Below, piece by piece: positions 9,518 through 18,924 of a stretch of DNA of 41,567 bases. Made by a program: the position numbers and the translations under genes. The DNA comes from Actinobacteria bacterium HGW-Actinobacteria-5 (GTDB taxonomy: Bacteria > Actinomycetota > Actinomycetes > Propionibacteriales > Propionibacteriaceae). The stretch lies in contig PHEV01000007.1 of the NCBI GenBank assembly GCA_002843035.1, positions 1 through 41,567 on the forward strand, in the 5' to 3' direction. A model generated the notes under the pieces. The model had not been told where the DNA came from and did not search any database. It saw nothing but the letters and a program-made list of their open reading frames with translations. How positions within the stretch are numbered: the first letter of the stretch is position 1; each line of letters begins with the position of its first letter.

Positions 9518-11203
9518 TCAGGCCTCCAGGCCGAGCGCCAGCGGGAGCACCGAGAGGGGTACCGAGCCGAGGTTCAGGGCGCGGGTATGGAAGTCCTTGA
9601 GGCTGAACGCTGCGCCCGCGCGACGCTGGGCGTCGGCCCGGTAGTTCTGCCAGAGCCGCTGCCCGATCTTGTAGGACGGCGCCTGGCCGGGCCAGCCCAG
9701 GTAGCGGTTCAGCTCGAAGCGCAGGAACGCGTCGTCCATGTTCACGTTGGCCTTCAGGCAGTCCCAGGCCTTTTCCGCGTTCCAGGTGCCCCCGCCCCAG
9801 CGCTCCGGCGCCTTCTTGCGCAGGTGGACGCCGATGTCGACGACCACGCGCGTGGCCCGCAGCCGCTGCCCGTCCACGAGACCGAGGCGGTCGCCGGGGT
9901 TGTCCATGAACCCGAACTCCTCCATCAGCCGTTCGGCGTACAGGGCCCAGCCCTCGCCGTGCCCGGAGTTCCAGCTGGCCAGGCGGCGCCACGAGTTCAG
10001 TTCGTCCCGGTTCAGCACGGCCTGCGCGATCTGCAGGTGATGGCCGGGGACGCCCTCGTGGTAGACGGTCGTCTTCTCCCGCCAGGTGCTGAACTCGGTG
10101 ACACCCTTGGGCACCGACCACCACATCCGTCCGGGACGGCTGAAGTCGTCCGATGGGCCGGTGTAGTAGATGCCGCCGTTCTCGGTCGGTGCGATCCGGC
10201 ACTCGATCGTGCGCATCTGTTCGGGGATGTCGAAGTGCACGCCATCCAGCGCGGCGATCGCGGCGTCGGCGGTCTCCTGCATCCAGCGCTGCAGTGCATC
10301 GGCGCCGTTCAGGACGAGGGCCGGATCGCGCTCCAGCTTCTCGATCGCATCGGCGATGGACGCCCCAGGCCCGGCGATCTCCGCGACGATCGCGTCCTGC
10401 TCCGCGGCCATCCGGGCGAGCTCCTCCAGACCCCACTCGTACGTCTCGTCCAGGTCGACCGCCGCGCCGACGAACATCCGCGACCACAGCCCGTACCGGT
10501 CCGGTCCGACGGCGTCCTTGGCGGGAGCCCGGGCGATCAACTCGTCCTCGAGGAAGGTGACCAGTTCGCCGTACGCCGCCGCGGCCTTGCGTCCGGCCAT
10601 CGCGAGGTCGTTGGCGAGCGCTCCACCGGCGGGCTGCCCGTCCGGACGCGCCCCGGCCAGGAACGTGACGAAGAACGACGACTCGGGGTCGGCCAGGTCC
10701 GAGGCCTGCTTGATGCACTCCTCCACCTGCAACTCGGCGGCCACCAGCCCGCGCGCGGCCACGGCCCGCAGCGACTCGATGTAGCCGTGCACGGCCCACG
10801 GCACCCGGCTGACCCGGGAGGCGATGTTCGCCCAGTCGTCGGTGGTGGCGGTCGGCATGATGTCGAGCACGTCGCGCAGGCCCTGCACCGGGGACGCGAT
10901 CACGTTGAGGGAGGCCAGCAGCTCACCGGACTCCTCCAGCTCCAGGCCCAGTCGCAGCCGGTCAGTCATGGCGGCGAGGGTGACGCGATCCACGTCATCG
11001 GTGGGCTCGGCCTTCGCGAGCTCGGCGAGGGTGACGCGGTCCAGGTGGGCGCGTTCGGCGTGGCCGTCTGGGGAGAGGTCGGTCATCAGGTGGTCATGGC
11101 CCGCGATCCCCATGCTGGTGGCATCCAGGGGGTCGAGTTCGGCGAACCTGTTGGTGTAGGAGTCCGCTATGGCGTCGATGGCAGTCGGCTGGCGTACAGT
11201 CAC
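9518..11203 (-). CDS. DUF885-family protein (metalloprotease-like)
   Basis: TTVYHEGVPGHHLQIAQAVL, SGHGEGWALYAERLMEEFG; GTG start. Confidence 0.9.
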   Translation of the reverse strand: MTVRQPTAIDAIADSYTNRFAELDPLDATSMGIAGHDHLMTDLSPDGHAERAHLDRVTLAELAKAEPTDDVDRVTLAAMTDRLRLGLELEESGELLASLNVIASPVQGLRDVLDIMPTATTDDWANIASRVSRVPWAVHGYIESLRAVAARGLVAAELQVEECIKQASDLADPESSFFVTFLAGARPDGQPAGGALANDLAMAGRKAAAAYGELVTFLEDELIARAPAKDAVGPDRYGLWSRMFVGAAVDLDETYEWGLEELARMAAEQDAIVAEIAGPGASIADAIEKLERDPALVLNGADALQRWMQETADAAIAALDGVHFDIPEQMRTIECRIAPTENGGIYYTGPSDDFSRPGRMWWSVPKGVTEFSTWREKTTVYHEGVPGHHLQIAQAVLNRDELNSWRRLASWNSGHGEGWALYAERLMEEFGFMDNPGDRLGLVDGQRLRATRVVVDIGVHLRKKAPERWGGGTWNAEKAWDCLKANVNMDDAFLRFELNRYLGWPGQAPSYKIGQRLWQNYRADAQRRAGAAFSLKDFHTRALNLGSVPLSVLPLALGLEA

Positions 11204-11238
11204 AAGCCCGACCCTAACCCTCAGCCACCAGGAGTGCC

Positions 11239-11982
11239 ATGACCCGGATCTGGGCCCATCGCGGGGCGCGGCGCGACGCGCCGGAGAACACGTTGCCCGC
11301 CTTCGAACTCGCCGTCGAGCAGGGTGCGGACGGGGTCGAGTTCGACGTGCAGCTGACCGCCGACGGGACGGTGGTGGTGATCCACGACGAGACGGTCGAC
11401 CGGACCTGTGATGGCACCGGGCCGGTGGTCGGATTCAGCCTGGCCGACCTGCAGCGGCTGGACGCGTCCGGTGGCCGGGAGGGTTTCGCCGGCTCCCGCA
11501 TCCCGACCCTCGAGGAGGTGCTGGAACTCCTCGTCCCGACCGGGCTCGCCTTGAACATCGAGCTGAAGAACTCCGAGGAGGAGTACCCGGGCCTGGAGGA
11601 GCAGGTGCTCGCCGCACTGGCCGCGCACGACATCGCCGATCGCGTGGTGCTGTCCAGCTTCAACCACTACTCGCTGAAGAAGCTGCAACACCTGGGTGCG
11701 ACCAGTGAACTGGGCATGCTCTACACCGACCCGCTGTACAAGCCGTGGCGGTACGCCGCCCGGTTGGGGGTGGGCGCCCTGCACCCGCCGGCCCGCTACC
11801 TGTTCACCGGCCGCTACGTCCGCAAGGCCCACGCCTCGGGTCTGGCGGTGCGTCCCTGGGTGGTGAACGCGGACGCCCGGCTGACCCGCATGTTCGAGTG
11901 GGGTGTGGACGCGGTGTTCACCGACGTCCCCGGTGTCGCGCGGCGCCTGTACGACCAGGGCGGGTGGGCTTCCGCGCACTAA
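11239..11982 (+). CDS. Glycerophosphodiester phosphodiesterase
   Basis: WAHRGARRDAPENTLPAFELAVEQGADGVEFDVQLTADGTVVVIHDETVDRTCDG. Confidence 0.95.
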   Translation: MTRIWAHRGARRDAPENTLPAFELAVEQGADGVEFDVQLTADGTVVVIHDETVDRTCDGTGPVVGFSLADLQRLDASGGREGFAGSRIPTLEEVLELLVPTGLALNIELKNSEEEYPGLEEQVLAALAAHDIADRVVLSSFNHYSLKKLQHLGATSELGMLYTDPLYKPWRYAARLGVGALHPPARYLFTGRYVRKAHASGLAVRPWVVNADARLTRMFEWGVDAVFTDVPGVARRLYDQGGWASAH

Positions 11983-11991
11983 CCTGAGCGC

Positions 11992-12900
11992 ATGACCAAC
12001 CCCTGGCAGCCGGAGCGCTGGCAGCCCGTCGACGGCTTCGAGTTCACCGACATCACCTACCACCGTGCGGTTGACGTGCCGGCGGTGCGGATCGCGTTCG
12101 ACCGTCCCGAGGTGCGCAATGCCTTCCGTCCGCACACGGTGGACGAGCTGTACACCGCGCTCGACCACGCCCGGATGAGCCCGGACGTGGGCTGCGTCCT
12201 GCTCACCGGCAACGGACCGTCCCCGAAGGACGGTGGCTGGGCGTTCTGCTCCGGCGGCGATCAGCGGATCCGGGGCCGCTCCGGCTACCAGTACGCGGAC
12301 GGAGAGACGGCCGACACGGTGGACGCACGGCGCGCGGCGGCCGAGGGCGGACGCCTGCACATCCTCGAGGTGCAGCGGCTGATCCGGTTCATGCCCAAGG
12401 TGGTGATCGCCCTGGTCAACGGCTGGGCCGCGGGTGGCGGGCACTCGCTGCACGTGGTCTGTGACCTCACCCTCGCCAGCGCCGAGCACGCCAGGTTCAA
12501 GCAGACCGACGCCGACGTGGGCTCCTTCGACGCCGGCTTCGGCTCGGCCTACCTGGCCCGTCAGGTGGGGCAGAAGGTGGCCAGGGAGATCTTCTTCCTC
12601 GGTGAGACCTACGACGCGCAGCGCGCCTACGAGATGGGCACGGTGAACAAGGTCGTGCCGCACGCCGACCTCGAGACCGAGGGACTGGAGTGGGCGGCGA
12701 AGATCTGCGCGAAGAGCCCGACCGCGCAGCGGATGCTGAAGTTCGCGTTCAACGCGATCGACGACGGGCTGATCGGCCAGCAGGTGTTCGCCGGCGAGAC
12801 CACCCGGCTGGCCTACATGACCGACGAGGCCGTCGAGGGCAGGGACTCGTTCCTGGAGAAGCGTCCGCCGGATTGGTCGAGGTTCCCCTACTACTACTGA
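11992..12900 (+). CDS. menB: 1,4-dihydroxy-2-naphthoyl-CoA synthase
   Basis: DITYHRAVDVPAVRIAFDRPEVRNAFRPHTVDELYTAL, FCSGGDQRIRGRSGYQYA. Confidence 0.95.
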   Translation: MTNPWQPERWQPVDGFEFTDITYHRAVDVPAVRIAFDRPEVRNAFRPHTVDELYTALDHARMSPDVGCVLLTGNGPSPKDGGWAFCSGGDQRIRGRSGYQYADGETADTVDARRAAAEGGRLHILEVQRLIRFMPKVVIALVNGWAAGGGHSLHVVCDLTLASAEHARFKQTDADVGSFDAGFGSAYLARQVGQKVAREIFFLGETYDAQRAYEMGTVNKVVPHADLETEGLEWAAKICAKSPTAQRMLKFAFNAIDDGLIGQQVFAGETTRLAYMTDEAVEGRDSFLEKRPPDWSRFPYYY

Positions 12901-13147
12901 TACTCCGCTGAGGGAGCCGATTGGGAAGATGCGCAAGCTTGCGCACGTCCGTGCTCTGGCGGGTCGCCGGCCCCGCCCCTAGGGTCGAAGCATCCTTGGA
13001 AGAGGATTTCAGGGCCGCGACTCGGGTCGAGCTTGTGGGGGGTGTTGACAGAGTCGTTCTGCTGGTTGAGCGTCGGACAGAGTTCGGGGGGACTGGTGCC
13101 GGGCGCTCAACCAGCAATATCTTGTCCGGGCCCTAGACTCCGGGTTC

Positions 13148-13681
13148 ATGTTCGGCACGCTGACTCCCGTCCCTGCCCTTGACCGACCGGATCTGCTCTC
13201 CGCAACGGTCTACGCCGCCGTCCGCGACCATGTGCCGGACGCGCAGGTCTTCGAGATCGATCCCGATCACGCCGACACCGAGACTCTGTGCGCAGTCCAT
13301 GAACTGCCGCTGGAGGTGATGGCCAACGCCGTGCTGGTGCTGGGCCGCCGCGGCGGCGAGGAGCGCTACGCCTGCTGCATGACGCTGGCGCACCGGCGGG
13401 TGGACGTGAACAACGTGGCCCGGCGTCGGCTGGACGTCCGCAAGGCCTCGTTCGCCCCGATGGAGGTAGCGGTCGAGCGCTCGGGCATGGAGTACGGCGG
13501 GATCACGCCCGTCGGCCTGCCCGCGGACTGGCCGGTCTGGGTGGACGGCGCGGTCGCCGACACCGACCTGGTGTGCATCGGGGCCGGGAGCAGGAGGGCG
13601 AAGCTGCTGCTGGCCGGAGCGGACCTGCTCAAGCTACCCACCGCCGAGCGCGTGGACGACCTCGCCCGAGACATCGGCTGA
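13148..13681 (+). CDS. YbaK/EbsC-like aminoacyl-tRNA deacylase family protein
   Basis: VMANAVLVLGRRGGEERYACCMTLAHRRVDVNNVARRRLDVRKASFA ... MEYGGITPVGLP. Confidence 0.8.
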   Translation: MFGTLTPVPALDRPDLLSATVYAAVRDHVPDAQVFEIDPDHADTETLCAVHELPLEVMANAVLVLGRRGGEERYACCMTLAHRRVDVNNVARRRLDVRKASFAPMEVAVERSGMEYGGITPVGLPADWPVWVDGAVADTDLVCIGAGSRRAKLLLAGADLLKLPTAERVDDLARDIG

Positions 13682-14329
13682 TCAGTCCAGGCCGATGAAG
13701 GACCGGAACGCCTCGGCTCCGGTGACGGTGAGTTCGGGTCCGCGGACGAGGTTCTCCGGCGTGAGCAGCCACTGCTGGCTGTCCTGCCACTCGCCGGGAC
13801 GCCGGGTCTTGCGGGAGATCCCGTTGGGCAGGTAGCCGACCTTGCGGCTCACCGCGTTCGAGGCCGGGTTGTCGGCGTACGCGGCGGAGGTGATCTGCTC
13901 GGCGTCCAGGTGGTCGAAGACGAACGCGCAGATCGCCTTGCGCATGGCTGTCCCGATGCCGCGCCCCTGGAATCCCCGGCCCAGCCACGAGCCGGTCTCG
14001 CCGGTGCGCATGACCAGGTAGTGCTCGCTGAAGAAGCCCTGGCAGCCGACGATCTGGCCGTCCCACTCGACCGCGAACTCCAGGTTCCAAGCCTCCCGCC
14101 GCCACCCGGCGCGCAGGCCCCAGTGGTACTGGGCGTAGTTGAACGGCAGTTCGGGGGCCGGTGCGTCCGTCCACGGCACGAAGAACGGCATCGCCTCTGG
14201 GGCGTGGATGCCGGAGAGCGCCAGCTGGATCAGTTGCGGCATCACCTCGTCCGTGATCGGACGCAGCACCAGCGGCCCGGACTCGATCCGCAGGCCGAAC
14301 GGAGGGAACGCCTCCGCCAGCGTCGTCAC
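13682..14329 (-). CDS. GNAT-family N-acetyltransferase
   Basis: [54 protein letters not shown] overlap with upp stop. Confidence 0.88.
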   Translation of the reverse strand: MTTLAEAFPPFGLRIESGPLVLRPITDEVMPQLIQLALSGIHAPEAMPFFVPWTDAPAPELPFNYAQYHWGLRAGWRREAWNLEFAVEWDGQIVGCQGFFSEHYLVMRTGETGSWLGRGFQGRGIGTAMRKAICAFVFDHLDAEQITSAAYADNPASNAVSRKVGYLPNGISRKTRRPGEWQDSQQWLLTPENLVRGPELTVTGAEAFRSFIGLD

Positions 14330-14967
14330 TGCGCCAGGCCGTAGAGCCGGTCGCCGGCGTCGCCCAGGCCGGGCACGATGTAGCCCACCTCGTTCAGGTG
14401 GTGGTCCAGCGCCGCGCAGACCAGTGTGCACGGCACGCCGATCGGGTCGACCAGTTCACGCATCCGCTGGACACCCTCGGGTGCGGCGATCAGGCAGATG
14501 CAGGTGATGTGGTCGGCGCCCCGGTCCACCAGGAACTGCACGGTGCCGCCCAGCGAGCCGCCGGTGGCGAGCATCGGGTCGAGCACGTAGCACTGGCGTC
14601 CGGACAGGTCCTTGGGCAGGCGCTCGGCGTAGGTGAACGGCTGCAGCGTGGTCTCGTCCCTGACCATGCCGACGAAGCCCACCTCTGCGGTCGGCATCAG
14701 TCGCATCATGCCCTCGAGCATGCCCAGCCCGGCCCGCAGGATCGGCACGACCAGCGGCCGCGGACGGCTGAGCTCGACTCCCGTGGTCGTCGTGATCGGG
14801 GTCTTCACCTCGACCGGCTCGACCCGCACCTCCCTGGTCGCCTCGTAGGCGAGCAGGGTGACCAGCTCCTCGACGAGCTGGCGGAAGGTTGCGCTGGCGG
14901 TGTTCTCGTCCCGCAGCAGGCTGATCTTGTGGGCGACGAGGGGATGTTCGATGACGTGAAGTTCCAC
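14326..14967 (-). CDS. upp: Uracil phosphoribosyltransferase
   Basis: [55 protein letters not shown]. Confidence 0.96.
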   Translation of the reverse strand: MELHVIEHPLVAHKISLLRDENTASATFRQLVEELVTLLAYEATREVRVEPVEVKTPITTTTGVELSRPRPLVVPILRAGLGMLEGMMRLMPTAEVGFVGMVRDETTLQPFTYAERLPKDLSGRQCYVLDPMLATGGSLGGTVQFLVDRGADHITCICLIAAPEGVQRMRELVDPIGVPCTLVCAALDHHLNEVGYIVPGLGDAGDRLYGLAQ

Positions 14968-15075
14968 GACGGATAGGTTCCCACACCCCGGGGGACCCCA
15001 AATGACCTGACCGGACTGTGCTCAGTGGATTCCATCTGACACGATGGGGGACGTGGTGTGGCGGAGGAGGCGGCG

Positions 15076-15702
15076 ATGAGCACGACGGACGAGGAGTTCG
15101 AGATGCCGAACCGTGGCGACGACCGCCCCGGCCTGGATGATCTCGACGACCTGGTCACCGGCGAGGAGCTGGACGCCGACGACGACCTCGACGAGGACGA
15201 TGACGACGACTACCCCGAGGACGCGACCGAGGACGACATCGACCTGGTGATCGCCTGCTACCGCGAGGATGGCCAGCCGGTCGCCACGCCGCTGGAACTC
15301 GACCTCGCCAACGATCTCGATGCGCTGATCGAGCAGCTGCGCCGCATTCCCGGCGACGCCGGGGCGATCGGCATGGTGTCGGTGGCGAACGAGGTGTTCG
15401 TGCTGGTGCGGGTGCGCGGCAAGCGGGTGCAGGTGTTCTGCTCCGACGCGCTGGCCGCCGACGACTGGCCGATCGCCCGCGACGTGGCCGATTTCCTCGA
15501 GGCGGAGCTGCCGGACGACGACAGCGACGAGCCCTTCCCGATCGGCGACGCCGACATCCTCTCCGACGCCGGCCTGCCCGACTTCGAACTGGAGGCCATG
15601 GCGGAGGACGAGGAGGAGGACTCCACCACCCTGCTGGAGCTGATCGCGGCGAAGCTGGGGTTCAAGGCGCAGTTTGCCAAGGCACTCGCTTCCTTCGAGT
15701 GA
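15076..15702 (+). CDS. tRNA adenosine deaminase-associated protein
   Basis: Acidic N-terminus; directly upstream of and overlapping tadA. Confidence 0.85.
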   Translation: MSTTDEEFEMPNRGDDRPGLDDLDDLVTGEELDADDDLDEDDDDDYPEDATEDDIDLVIACYREDGQPVATPLELDLANDLDALIEQLRRIPGDAGAIGMVSVANEVFVLVRVRGKRVQVFCSDALAADDWPIARDVADFLEAELPDDDSDEPFPIGDADILSDAGLPDFELEAMAEDEEEDSTTLLELIAAKLGFKAQFAKALASFE

Positions 15703-16151
15703 ACCGCTGGCAGCCGGCCATGGCCGCAGCGCTGGCAGAGGCTGCGCTCGCGCCGGTCCACGGTGATGTCCCGATCGGCGCGGTGGTGCTCGACGCCTCT
15801 GGTGCCGAGCTGGCCCGAGCCCACAACGAGCGCGAGTTGACCGGCGACCCGACCGCGCACGCCGAGGTGCTCGCGCTGCGCCGCGCGGCCGACCGGCTCG
15901 GCTCGTGGCGGCTGGAGGACTGCACGCTGGTGGTGACCCTGGAGCCGTGCACGATGTGTGCGGGAGCCGTGGTGCTGTCCCGGGTGCGCCGGCTGGTGTT
16001 CGGTGCCTACGACCCGAAGGCCGGCGCGGTGGCGTCCCTGTGGGACGTGGTGCGTGACCCTCGTCTGAACCACCGTGCAGAGGTGATCGGCGGGATCCTG
16101 TCCGACCAGTGCGGCGCGGTCCTGCAGGAGTTCTTCGCCGCCCAGCGCTGA
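15699..16151 (+). CDS. tadA: tRNA-specific adenosine deaminase
   Basis: HAEVLALRRAADRLGSWRLEDCTLVVTLEPCTMCAGAVVLSRVRRLVFGAYDPKAGAVASL. Confidence 0.93.
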   Translation: MNRWQPAMAAALAEAALAPVHGDVPIGAVVLDASGAELARAHNERELTGDPTAHAEVLALRRAADRLGSWRLEDCTLVVTLEPCTMCAGAVVLSRVRRLVFGAYDPKAGAVASLWDVVRDPRLNHRAEVIGGILSDQCGAVLQEFFAAQR

Positions 16152-16162
16152 CGACCGCGCCG

Positions 16163-16239
16163 TGTCGCGATCCGGCCACGCGGGCCGCGTGGTGTGACGG
16201 CAGAGACGTGTGGTGCCCGGTTCGCGGACGGATCGCGAC
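16163..16239. repeat. Copy 3 of the 77-78 bp dispersed element
   Basis: TGTCGCGATCCGGCCACGC ... GGATCGCGAC; starts 12 bp after the tadA stop. Confidence 0.7.
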
Positions 16240-16312
16240 CGCCCCGCGGCACGCAACCTGTGCAGGCGGCACGATTCGCCCGTCCTGACCAAGGCTCGGT
16301 ACACTCCTGCGC

Positions 16313-16400
16313 GGTGGCGTGTCTGAGCGGCCTAAAGAGCGCGCCTCGAAAGCGCGTGAGGGGCAACCCTCCGAGGGTTCAAATCCCTCCGCCACCGCCA
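16313..16400 (+). tRNA. tRNA-Ser(CGA), CCA end encoded
   Basis: GGTGGCG/CGCCACC acceptor stem, loop CTCGAAA (anticodon CGA), long variable arm, GAGGG-TTCAAAT-CCCTC T-arm, encoded CCA. Confidence 0.95.
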
Positions 16401-16422
16401 GGCGATGTCTTCCGGCATCGAG

Positions 16423-16457
16423 AACCGGCGAACTCCCGGGACGGGGGTTCGCCGGTT
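16423..16457 (+). terminator. Hairpin terminator downstream of tRNA-Ser
   Basis: AACCGGCGAAC ... GTTCGCCGGTT, 11-bp perfect stem, 13-nt loop. Confidence 0.65.
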
Positions 16458-16643
16458 TCCGTCTCTGGGGCCGGTCGGTGAACCGTGGGGAATCGGTCCC
16501 GACTACGAAGTTGGCGCTGACACTCGTTCATCCGCCCACACGGTCGGTGCACGAAAGTGCGTGGCGGCGCCCCTTTCCCGGGGCCCACGGACGCGGCAGA
16601 GTTGGCAGTGCCCACCCACAACGCGCCTCAAAGGAGAGCCCCT

Positions 16644-17645
16644 GTGAAGAAACTGATCAACGACCCGGCCAATGTCGTGGCCGAAACCCTGGCTGGCTTC
16701 CAGGCAGCACACGCCGATCTGGTCACTGTCCACTTCGATCCTGACTACGTCGTTCGCGCGGACGCGCCGGTCAAGGGCAAGGTCGGACTGGTCTCCGGCG
16801 GCGGCTCGGGCCACGAACCGCTGCACGCGGGCTACGTGGGCAAGGGCATGCTCGACGCTGCTGTCCCGGGCGCCGTGTTCACCTCGCCGACTCCCGATCC
16901 GATCCTCGACGCCACCAAGGCCGTCGACGGCGGCGCGGGCGTTCTGCACATCGTGAAGAACTACACCGGTGACGTGCTGAACTTCGAGACCGCTGCCGAG
17001 ATGGCCGAGATGGAGGACATCAAGGTCAAGGCGATCGTCGTGAACGACGACGTGGCCGTCGAGAACTCCACCTGGACCGCCGGACGCCGTGGCGTCGGTG
17101 GCACGGTCATGGTCGAGAAGATCGCCGGCGCGGCAGCCGAGCGCGGCGACGACCTGGACGGTGTCCTGGCCATCGCGACCCGCGTGAACGACAACGTCCG
17201 CTCGATGGGCATGGCGCTGACCGCCTGCACCGTCCCGCACGCCGGCAAGCCGTCGTTCGACCTGGGTGAGGACGAGATCGAGATCGGCATTGGCATCCAC
17301 GGCGAGCCGGGCCGGCATCGTGTCCCGATGGCCACGGCCGACGAGATCACCGACATGCTGGTCGCCCCGATCCTCGAGGACATGAAGCCTGAGGCCGGCA
17401 GCAAGGTGCTGCTGTTCGTCAACGGCATGGGCGGCACGCCGGAGGCCGAGCTCTACATCGTCTACAACCACGCCCGCAAGGTCCTGGAGGAGGCCGGGCT
17501 GGAGGTCGCACGCTCACTGGTCGGCAACTACATCACCTCGCTGGAGATGCAGGGCTGCTCGATCACCGTCCTCAAGCTGGACGACGAGCTGACCGCCCTG
17601 TGGGACGCCCCGGTGCTGACCCCGGCGCTCCGTCGGGGCCTGTGA
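16644..17645 (+). CDS. dhaK: Dihydroxyacetone kinase subunit DhaK
   Basis: [63 protein letters not shown] start. Confidence 0.96.
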   Translation: MKKLINDPANVVAETLAGFQAAHADLVTVHFDPDYVVRADAPVKGKVGLVSGGGSGHEPLHAGYVGKGMLDAAVPGAVFTSPTPDPILDATKAVDGGAGVLHIVKNYTGDVLNFETAAEMAEMEDIKVKAIVVNDDVAVENSTWTAGRRGVGGTVMVEKIAGAAAERGDDLDGVLAIATRVNDNVRSMGMALTACTVPHAGKPSFDLGEDEIEIGIGIHGEPGRHRVPMATADEITDMLVAPILEDMKPEAGSKVLLFVNGMGGTPEAELYIVYNHARKVLEEAGLEVARSLVGNYITSLEMQGCSITVLKLDDELTALWDAPVLTPALRRGL

Positions 17646-17656
17646 GGTAGCGGCAC

Positions 17657-18289
17657 GTGAGCGACACACTGTCCTTCGCCTGGGCTGAGGCATGGATCCG
17701 CGATGCCCAGGCCGTCCTCGCCGAGCATCGCATGGAGCTGATCGACCTCGACCGGGCGATCGGTGACGGCGACCACGGCGAGAACATGGACCGCGGTTTC
17801 AAGGCCGTGGTGGCCAAGCTGGACGAGGGCGGCATCGCCGATGTCCAGGGTGTGCTCAAGGTGGTGGCGTCCACCCTGATGTCCAAGGTCGGCGGCGCGG
17901 CCGGCCCGCTCTACGGGACGGCGTTCCTGCGGGCGGCGAAGGCGTGCGACGGTGACGTGGACAGCAGTGGGGTGGTCGCGCTGATCGAGGGCGCCCTGGA
18001 CGGCATCGTCTCCCGCGGCAAGGCGACCACGGGCGAGAAGACCATGGTGGACGCCTGGACCCCGGCCCTGGAGGCGGCGAAGGCCGCAGCCGAGGGTGGG
18101 GCGACTCCAGCTGCGACCCTGCGGGCGGCGGCCGACGCCGCGGCGAAGGGCGCAGAGGCCACCATCCCGCTGCAGGCGACCAAGGGCCGGGCGTCCTACC
18201 TGGGCGAGCGCTCGATCGGTCACCAGGATCCCGGGGCCACCTCGACCGCGTACATCCTCGGCGCGGCCGCGGACGCAGCGGAGGCGTAG
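17657..18289 (+). CDS. dhaL: Dihydroxyacetone kinase subunit DhaL
   Basis: LDRAIGDGDHGENMDRGFKAV; SKVGGAAGPLYGTAFLRAAKA. Confidence 0.95.
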   Translation: MSDTLSFAWAEAWIRDAQAVLAEHRMELIDLDRAIGDGDHGENMDRGFKAVVAKLDEGGIADVQGVLKVVASTLMSKVGGAAGPLYGTAFLRAAKACDGDVDSSGVVALIEGALDGIVSRGKATTGEKTMVDAWTPALEAAKAAAEGGATPAATLRAAADAAAKGAEATIPLQATKGRASYLGERSIGHQDPGATSTAYILGAAADAAEA

Positions 18290-18679
18290 GTGGGCGTCGC
18301 TCTCGTGATCGTCTCCCACTCGGTGCAACTGGCCGAGGGGGTGGTGGAGCTGGCCGCCCAGATGGCGAAGGACGTGCCACTCAGGGCGGCCGGCGGCACC
18401 GATGACGGGCGCATCGGCACCTCGTTCGACAAGGTCAACGACGCCGTGACCGAGCTGCGTGCAGCCGGTCACGACGTCGCGATCCTCACCGACCTCGGTT
18501 CGGCCACCATGACGGTGGAGTCGGTACTCGATTTCCTCGACGAAGACGAGTCGGCACATGTGCGGTTCGCCGACGGCCCGCTCGTCGAGGGCGCGGTAGC
18601 CGCAGCGGTCACCGCCCAGGTGGGTGGCGACCTCGACGCGGTCGTTGCCGCCGGTCGAGCTCGCGAACTGTTCAACTGA
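18290..18679 (+). CDS. dhaM: PTS-type dihydroxyacetone kinase phosphotransfer subunit DhaM (single EIIA-like domain)
   Basis: VALVIVSHSVQLAEGVVELAAQM ... GGTDDGRIGTS; GTG abuts dhaL stop. Confidence 0.93.
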   Translation: MGVALVIVSHSVQLAEGVVELAAQMAKDVPLRAAGGTDDGRIGTSFDKVNDAVTELRAAGHDVAILTDLGSATMTVESVLDFLDEDESAHVRFADGPLVEGAVAAAVTAQVGGDLDAVVAAGRARELFN

Positions 18680-18695
18680 GACACCCTTCGGAGGG

Positions 18696-18787
18696 CTGGC
18701 GACCTCGCGGGGCCGACCTCGACCCCGTGCGATCGCCAGGCACCGGGGACGGTTCGTCCCGTCCGCAGCGACGAACCGTCCCCGGTG
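18696..18787. repeat. REP-like locus A: imperfect 44-nt palindrome followed by an 18-bp perfect inverted repeat with GGGGACGGTTC core
   Basis: CACCGGGGACGGTTCGTC (18741-18758) / GACGAACCGTCCCCGGTG (18770-18787); preceding CTGGCGA...TCGCCAG palindrome 18696-18739. Confidence 0.7.
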
Positions 18788-18924
18788 TGTTGTCCGGCCG
18801 CTGGTGAGGCGGGTTCACCGGTCCTCGCGGTGCGCGCCTCGGCGCTGGTCACGGGTCCGGGCGCCATGGCCGCAGGCGGCCGCGGCGGTCGGCGTCTACA
18901 ATCCCCGAAAAGGGGAGGCCACGC

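Noticed and set aside
8588-11242. 884-aa plus-strand ORF
   Set aside because: Arg/Gly/Pro-rich shadow frame across the AlkA-like gene and antisense to DUF885; a GC-rich artefact.
13044-13049. TTGACA as -35 for YbaK-like gene
   Set aside because: No suitable -10 at 16-18 nt; the TAGACT at 13134 fits the gene start better.
12921-13136. 71-aa ORF between menB and YbaK-like gene
   Set aside because: No RBS, no family resemblance, overlaps palindromic non-coding structures.
18290-18679. dhaKLM as a novel PTS module
   Set aside because: Ordinary dhaK-dhaL-dhaM order with a single-domain DhaM; well known.
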